Of a DNA stretch of 26,280 nucleotides, positions 24,115 to 26,280 are shown piece by piece. Origin of the DNA: a virus; the IMG/VR virus record IMGVR_UViG_3300022602_000364, positions 1-26,280 of that record, one strand, 5' to 3'. A model generated the notes under the pieces. The model had not been told where the DNA came from, did no database searches, and was given only the letters and a program-made list of their open reading frames with translations. The position numbers were made by a program, and so were the translations under genes. Positions within the stretch are counted from its first letter, which is position 1, and each line of letters opens with the position of its first letter.

Positions 24115-24480
24115 TTATGTTCCGTAACCGCAGTGTGTGCCGATCCAATTGTGCATACCGCCGTTTTGTATTGAGTGAACAAATACGAGGTCTTGCACCC
24201 AACGTGGTGCTTTGTTTGCGGTTTCGTAATTAGTCGCTTGTGCGACCCATTTGGCGTTTCCTCGCCATGTGAGAGTCAGGAATTGATATGCGCCTGATGC
24301 GCTGCTGCTGTGGTTCTTTGCTCTGTAGTTGTGGCGTGATTCGTGTTGTCTGATGCACTCGCCAAGTTTGCGAATCCAGGTTGGTGTGTGTGCCCATGCT
24401 GCTGAGCTTCCGCTGTCTCGGTAGATATTTGGTTGTGTTAATTGGTGGGACATTGGCGGCAATGAAAGTGGAATTAACAT
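24115..24480 (-). CDS. Rpf-like transglycosylase (second lysin candidate)
   Basis: This is the only convincing leftward gene. Translation of the minus strand gives IRKLGECIRQHESRHNYRAK, with the presumed catalytic Glu47, then SSSASGAYQFLTLTWRGNAK and APRWVQDLVFVHSIQNGGMH, ending WIGTHCGYGT. The CxRxHES, GAYQFLxxTW and late HCGYGT patterns match transglycosylase / resuscitation-promoting-factor domains, which cleave peptidoglycan. I chose ATG 24480 (121 residues, GGA shortly upstream). A longer frame reaches TTG 24582 but that codon sits in a likely -35 box. No clear signal peptide is seen. It could help lysis or local wall opening; opposite orientation suggests separate timing. Confidence 0.75.
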   Translation of the reverse strand: MLIPLSLPPMSHQLTQPNIYRDSGSSAAWAHTPTWIRKLGECIRQHESRHNYRAKNHSSSASGAYQFLTLTWRGNAKWVAQATNYETANKAPRWVQDLVFVHSIQNGGMHNWIGTHCGYGT

Positions 24481-24552
24481 TTGCGTCCAATCATTAGGGG
24501 ACAGAAACGGTGCGACACGGCGCACATGGTTTGGGAATCTCACCCAAACGGC

Positions 24553-24582
24553 ATTACGGAGTTTAGCATTGACCCATGTCAA
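24553..24582 (-). promoter_or_regulatory. Candidate leftward promoter for the transglycosylase gene
   Basis: On the minus strand a perfect TTGACA (plus 24577-24582) is followed after 18 bases by CGTAAT (plus 24553-24558). Transcription would start near 24545, leaving a leader of about 65 bases before ATG 24480. The -10 is only 4 of 6 to consensus. Confidence 0.4.
24569..24582. promoter_or_regulatory. Operator-like dyad
   Basis: TTGAC CCAT GTCAA is a perfect 5-bp inverted repeat with a 4-base spacer. It covers the proposed leftward -35 box and the ATG of the small rightward membrane peptide gene. A protein bound here could affect both directions; this is inference from symmetry alone. Confidence 0.3.
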
Positions 24583-24659
24583 TAACGTTAATTCTGGTTG
24601 GGTTATTTCTGATTGGTTTGATTACCTACATGATGGTGTTTGACCGATGGCCCGATTAA
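24576..24659 (+). CDS. 27-residue single-span membrane peptide
   Basis: A very short ORF encodes MSITLILVGLFLIGLITYMM followed by VFDRWPD. The first ~20 residues form one clear membrane helix and the tail carries charges. Its end overlaps the start of the WhiB gene by 13 bases, as in coupled phage genes. The ribosome site is weak (GGAG fourteen bases upstream). If real it could be a small lysis or membrane-modulating peptide. Chance ORFs of this size are common, but a clean hydrophobic helix is less so. Confidence 0.4.
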   Translation: MSITLILVGLFLIGLITYMMVFDRWPD

Positions 24660-24895
24660 TTAATTGGTTTGAGCAGGCGGCGTGTGTTGGTTTGGAACCT
24701 GATGTTTGGTTTCCAAATGAACAAGCGGATGCTGAAACACCGATCAGGGTTTGTTGTTCTTGTCCTGTCATGCTGCAATGTTTGGTTTATGCGGTGGAGA
24801 CGCGGCAGCGGCACGGTGTTTGGGGTGGTCAACGTATGGAAACGTATAGATCGAAAAACGTTGGTGTTAAACGGTTTGTTTTAAAAAGCCTTTAG
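24647..24895 (+). CDS. WhiB-family iron-sulfur transcription regulator
   Basis: The 82-residue protein shows the family pattern: AACVGLEPDVWFPNEQADAE (first Cys near residue 13), then VCCSCPVMLQC, which supplies Cys-x2-Cys-x5-Cys, and RQRHGVWGGQRME, which contains the GVWGG turn before a short basic tail. The four cysteines would hold a [4Fe-4S] cluster and the protein would bind the host sigma factor. WhiB proteins are restricted to actinobacteria and their phages, so this gene is the strongest host clue. Its last codons lie inside the terminator hairpin that follows. Confidence 0.9.
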   Translation: MARLINWFEQAACVGLEPDVWFPNEQADAETPIRVCCSCPVMLQCLVYAVETRQRHGVWGGQRMETYRSKNVGVKRFVLKSL

Positions 24896-24911
24896 TACCA
24901 ACGTTTTTTTT
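24854..24911 (+). terminator. Strong intrinsic terminator after whiB
   Basis: Bases 24854-24871 pair with 24891-24908 over 18 bp with only two G-U wobbles (core ACGTTGGTG with TACCAACGT). The loop is 19 bases, and a run of eight T (24904-24911) closes it. The A-rich 5' side could also terminate in the other direction. The stop codon of whiB is inside the 3' arm. Confidence 0.8.
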
Positions 24912-25027
24912 GATTTGTAAAAACCCTTTTAGTACCAACGACTTTTTGATTTTGCGTGTTTGGGGCGATCCCGCTGGGCGCATGATTTTGTGATTCCGAC
25001 ACGCCGAAAACCCTTTTAGTACCAACG
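24891..25027 (+). repeat. Three copies of a terminator-arm motif, each followed by T-run
   Basis: TTTTAGTACCAACG or near-identical sequence occurs at 24891-24903 (one T fewer), 24927-24940 and 25014-25027. Copies two and three share the longer CCCTTTTAGTACCAACG. Each copy is followed by a T-run (8, 5 and 7 T). Only the first has its own complementary left arm, so the others are duplicated terminator halves or a protein or RNA binding element. Confidence 0.8.
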
Positions 25028-25041
25028 GTTTTTTTGGGTGC

Positions 25042-25070
25042 TTGACCTATACGCCTGAAACGTGTAGATT
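25042..25070 (+). promoter_or_regulatory. Rightward sigma70/SigA-type promoter
   Basis: TTGACC (25042-25047), a spacer of 17 bases and TAGATT (25065-25070) make a good vegetative promoter. It stands just after the terminator repeats and would start transcription near 25077, driving the structured leader and the small rightward genes. The optimum spacing makes it more credible than scattered TTGAC matches elsewhere. Confidence 0.65.
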
Positions 25071-25090
25071 GGTAACTCCAAATTAAATAA

Positions 25091-25153
25091 CGTGCTCAGA
25101 TCAAGACCGACAGAGGATGCTCTGTCCCGAGAAGTCGGCCCCTGATTTGCACG
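25091..25153 (+). ncRNA. Candidate structured RNA at the promoter's 5' end
   Basis: About 14 bases after the expected transcription start, several stems nest: CGTGC (25091-25095) with GCACG (25149-25153); TCAG (25096-25099) with CTGA (25142-25145); CCG (25107-25109) with CGG (25136-25138); and ACAGAG (25110-25115) with CTCTGT (25120-25125) around a GATG loop. The nested order is what a leader RNA or riboswitch would show. I do not recognise a class, and stems of 4-6 bp can arise by chance. Confidence 0.4.
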
Positions 25154-25207
25154 CACTTGAAACTGAACAACTCAATAGAGGCAGAACACATCACACACGT
25201 TACGTGG

Positions 25208-25381
25208 ATGGCATCCGTAGTGCATTGGGCGCGGGATTGGTTGTCGGACATATTCGTGACTCGGAGATATCGCAACGCACGCGGCATAGCCGCTAGAGCG
25301 ACCGCTCAGTTGATTAGCAGATCATTGAAGTCGGGTGCATTTGTAGTAGATGGGTTGATTGGTGTGTGCGAACGGCTGTAG
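25208..25381 (+). CDS. Doubtful small ORF with HWARDWLS motif
   Basis: From ATG 25208 the frame encodes MASVVHWARDWLSDIFVTR, then AARATAQLISRSLKSGAFVV and ends GVCERL (57 residues). There is no ribosome site. A second short frame from GTG 25366 to 25437 encodes a 23-residue peptide containing AVAHWARDWLS, from the duplicated DNA. The repeated peptide motif hints at tandem small genes, but the match may only reflect duplicated noncoding DNA. Confidence 0.25.
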   Translation: MASVVHWARDWLSDIFVTRRYRNARGIAARATAQLISRSLKSGAFVVDGLIGVCERL

Positions 25382-25406
25382 CGCATTGGGCGCGGGATTG
25401 GCTGTC
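25217..25406 (+). repeat. 29-base direct repeat, two copies
   Basis: Bases 25217-25245 and 25378-25406 are identical except for two T/C differences. The shared core is GCATTGGGCGCGGGATTGG. The copies are 161 bases apart. Neither copy has symmetry. They may mark a duplicated small gene, a protein binding site or part of a structured RNA. Confidence 0.85.
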
Positions 25407-25514
25407 ACGCTGTAGCGCGAACGTAGCGCGGGAGTAGCAAGCACACATAGAAGTCGGGAGACCATCGGGGCATTTGCATTAACAGCGCACTGCGAAAAGG
25501 GCAGAGTTGAAGTG

Positions 25515-25700
25515 ATGATCTGTACCAGCAAAGAACAAGCAAAGCAAAGACCCCCGAATTATGAAGGCGAGTTTTGCTTGCGTCCTTGTATTGGGTCTGA
25601 CATACGAGTTAACAGTGACGATTGGGTAGTCGTATGTCGGGCGGAGTGCAATGGGCACCCACTGAGAAAGGGTAGAAACAAATGTCAGAAAACAGCATGA
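25515..25700 (+). CDS. Small Cys-rich protein, unknown
   Basis: The 61-residue product reads MICTSKEQAKQRPPNYEGEF, then CLRPCIGSDIRVNSDDW and VVVCRAECNGHPLRKGRN, with two Cys-x3-Cys pairs that could bind one metal ion. It could instead begin at GTG 25512. The ribosome site is modest (GAAG just before). Its end overlaps the following gene by 19 bases. I recognise no family. Confidence 0.5.
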   Translation: MICTSKEQAKQRPPNYEGEFCLRPCIGSDIRVNSDDWVVVCRAECNGHPLRKGRNKCQKTA

Positions 25701-26116
25701 CAGCAGAGTGCATCCGTGACAACGCACAAAGCATGGATGTTTACGCCGAGGGACTTGGTGTTCCTGCATACACGGCATTGGTAGAGGAGATCAAGATGTT
25801 GCGCGGTTGCATCGACAAAATCAATGTCGATCGTGCAAACGTAAAACACAAGATCAACCAATTGCAGGATTACGTGACACAAGCGCTGAACACGTATGCG
25901 ATTGATGTTGACACGGCATGCGATTTGGCCGAGATTGGTGGTTTCTCAATCACGGAGAAATCAAAGGTCACTTTGACAATTGAGGTTGATGTCAACCACC
26001 TCATTGGTAAGCGCAACAGCATTGATACGTCCTCATTCGATGTGGACGTTGATTGGTGTGAAGACCTCATGGGTGACTTTAAAATTGTTGGATGCGAGGT
26101 TGCCGCCATTGATTAA
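25682..26116 (+). CDS. Hypothetical helical protein, upstream of the ribozyme
   Basis: The 144-residue product has an N-terminal region (SMDVYAEGLGVPAYTALVEE), a coiled-coil helix (IKMLRGCIDKINVDRANVKH, KINQLQDYVTQALNTYA) and a C-terminal beta-rich acidic part (EKSKVTLTIEVDVNHLIGKR, SSFDVDVDWCEDLMGDF). Similar small coiled-coil plus beta proteins are common in actinophage early regions; no function is known to me. The ribosome site AAAGGGTAGAAACA resembles the one before the next gene (GAAGGGTAGAAAA), suggesting one regulatory style. The stop codon ends two bases before the hammerhead. Confidence 0.75.
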   Translation: MSENSMTAECIRDNAQSMDVYAEGLGVPAYTALVEEIKMLRGCIDKINVDRANVKHKINQLQDYVTQALNTYAIDVDTACDLAEIGGFSITEKSKVTLTIEVDVNHLIGKRNSIDTSSFDVDVDWCEDLMGDFKIVGCEVAAID

Positions 26117-26118
26117 CA

Positions 26119-26169
26119 GGACGAAACGCCGCGAGGCGTCCACGGTTAGATGACCGTGCTGATGAGTCC
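26119..26169 (+). ncRNA. Type II hammerhead self-cleaving ribozyme
   Basis: All core elements are present in type II order. GGAC (26119-26122) is the 5' strand of the open stem II. GAAA (26123-26126) is the conserved purine run. Stem III is CGCC (26127-26130) with GGCG (26135-26138), capped by GCGA, a GNRA loop; A26126 faces U26139. The cleavage triplet GUC ends at C26140. Stem I is CACGGT (26141-26146) with ACCGTG (26153-26158) around a 6-base loop. CTGATGA (26159-26165) is the conserved core, and GTCC (26166-26169) closes stem II. No core base deviates from the consensus. The expected cut is between 26140 and 26141, releasing the downstream mRNA with a 5' hydroxyl. Confidence 0.9.
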
Positions 26170-26174
26170 ATCAG
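26159..26174 (+). promoter_or_regulatory. Hairpin competing with the ribozyme core
   Basis: CTGATG (26159-26164) pairs perfectly with CATCAG (26169-26174) around an AGTC loop. This fold uses the catalytic CTGATG and part of stem II, so it excludes the active hammerhead. Confidence 0.5.
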
Positions 26175-26197
26175 TCAAATTATTGAAGGGTAGAAAA

Positions 26198-26280
26198 ATG
26201 CCTAAAAGGGATACAACTGGCATGAAGGTCGGAGATTCGGTCAAGGTGACGGAGGCCGACCTACGTACTGCACCGTGGCG
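26198..26280 (+). CDS. Start of a hypothetical protein (3' truncated by window edge)
   Basis: ATG at 26198 follows GAAGGG eight bases upstream and is open to the window end. It encodes MPKRDTTGMKVGDSVKVTEA followed by DLRTAPWR. The first 28 residues are too few for family assignment; the KVGDSVKVTEADL segment looks like the start of a small beta domain. It lies 57 bases after the hammerhead cut site, so its mRNA would begin with a processed 5' end if the ribozyme is active. Confidence 0.65.
   Translation, partial: MPKRDTTGMKVGDSVKVTEADLRTAPW

Larger units (their letters stand above)
25154..25511 (+). other. Long stretch without a convincing gene; possible transcribed noncoding region
   Basis: About 360 bases downstream of the promoter contain no ORF with a usable ribosome site. 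It includes the 29-base duplication (25217 and 25378), three copies of GTAGCGC (25378, 25412, 25423) and GAAGTCGGG at 25327 and 25450, with a shorter match at 25131. A 74-codon frame (25157-25381, TTG start, or 57 codons from ATG 25208) exists but uses ATA, AGA and CGG codons that are rarer in neighbouring genes. The region could be a long leader, a noncoding RNA or decayed small genes. Confidence 0.5.

Noticed and set aside
24481-24582. N-terminal extension of the transglycosylase to TTG 24582
   Set aside because: The extension lies over the likely -35 box and contains no signal peptide or conserved sequence; ATG 24480 is preferred, though not certain.
24891-25027. CRISPR-like array
   Set aside because: Only three copies of a 14-base word with irregular spacing (36 and 87 bases) and T-runs behind each; they fit terminator halves instead.
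25105-25165. A second hammerhead in the leader RNA
   Set aside because: CTGATTTG and TTGAAAC resemble parts of the core but CTGATGA and the GUC cleavage triplet are missing and the stems do not fit.
25160-25500. tRNA genes in the gap
   Set aside because: No acceptor stem with a matching T-arm (GGTTCRA-type) could be found by eye on either strand.

Overview
This window is the late (virion and lysis) half of a long-tailed, siphovirus-type bacteriophage genome plus the start of a regulatory or early region. A WhiB-type iron-sulfur regulator gene and an Rpf-like transglycosylase point to an actinobacterial host. Base composition is moderate rather than GC-rich, which would suit low-GC freshwater actinobacteria or a metagenomic phage; that host guess is inference. 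No integrase, tRNA gene, insertion sequence or CRISPR array was seen.

Layout. 1-5389: packaging and capsid maturation (terminase large subunit C-terminus, long portal, MuF protein with a ParB-like tail, protease-scaffold fusion). 5401-7181: major capsid protein followed by a long hairpin. 7203-10054: zinc-ribbon protein, head-tail joining proteins, major tail protein. 10074-15052: tail assembly chaperone pair with a probable -1 frameshift, an HK97 gp10-like protein, tape measure, distal tail protein. 15061-17430: three tail-tip or fibre proteins. 17437-19430: a non-structural cassette inside the tail operon (two small Cys-pair proteins, calcineurin-like phosphoesterase, DUF6378-like protein, small acidic-tailed protein). 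19423-21230: baseplate-like protein and a jelly-roll-type fibre. 21273-24089: two membrane proteins (holin candidates), HNH-like protein, GH25 endolysin, glycosyltransferase. 24115-24480 (minus strand): Rpf-like transglycosylase, the only convincing leftward gene. 24576-24911: a possible 27-residue membrane peptide and WhiB, ending in a strong terminator.

From about 24896 to 25514 there is no convincing protein gene. This stretch holds three copies of a terminator-arm motif, a good sigma70-type promoter (25042-25070), a foldable RNA segment (25091-25153) and a 29-base duplication. Rightward small genes follow (25515, 25682, 26198).

The most striking element is at 26119-26169, between the last two genes: every conserved core position and all three stems of a type II hammerhead self-cleaving ribozyme can be read directly. 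Cleavage after base 26140 would separate the mRNA of the 144-residue protein from that of the next gene. A competing 6-bp hairpin (26159-26174) would sequester the catalytic core, suggesting a possible structural switch.

Most late genes are packed with ATGA/GTGA/TAATG overlaps, implying one or a few long transcripts with translational coupling. The hairpin after the capsid gene probably lowers downstream expression. Lysis likely combines holin candidates, the GH25 muramidase and possibly the separately transcribed transglycosylase. The glycosyltransferase may decorate virion proteins.
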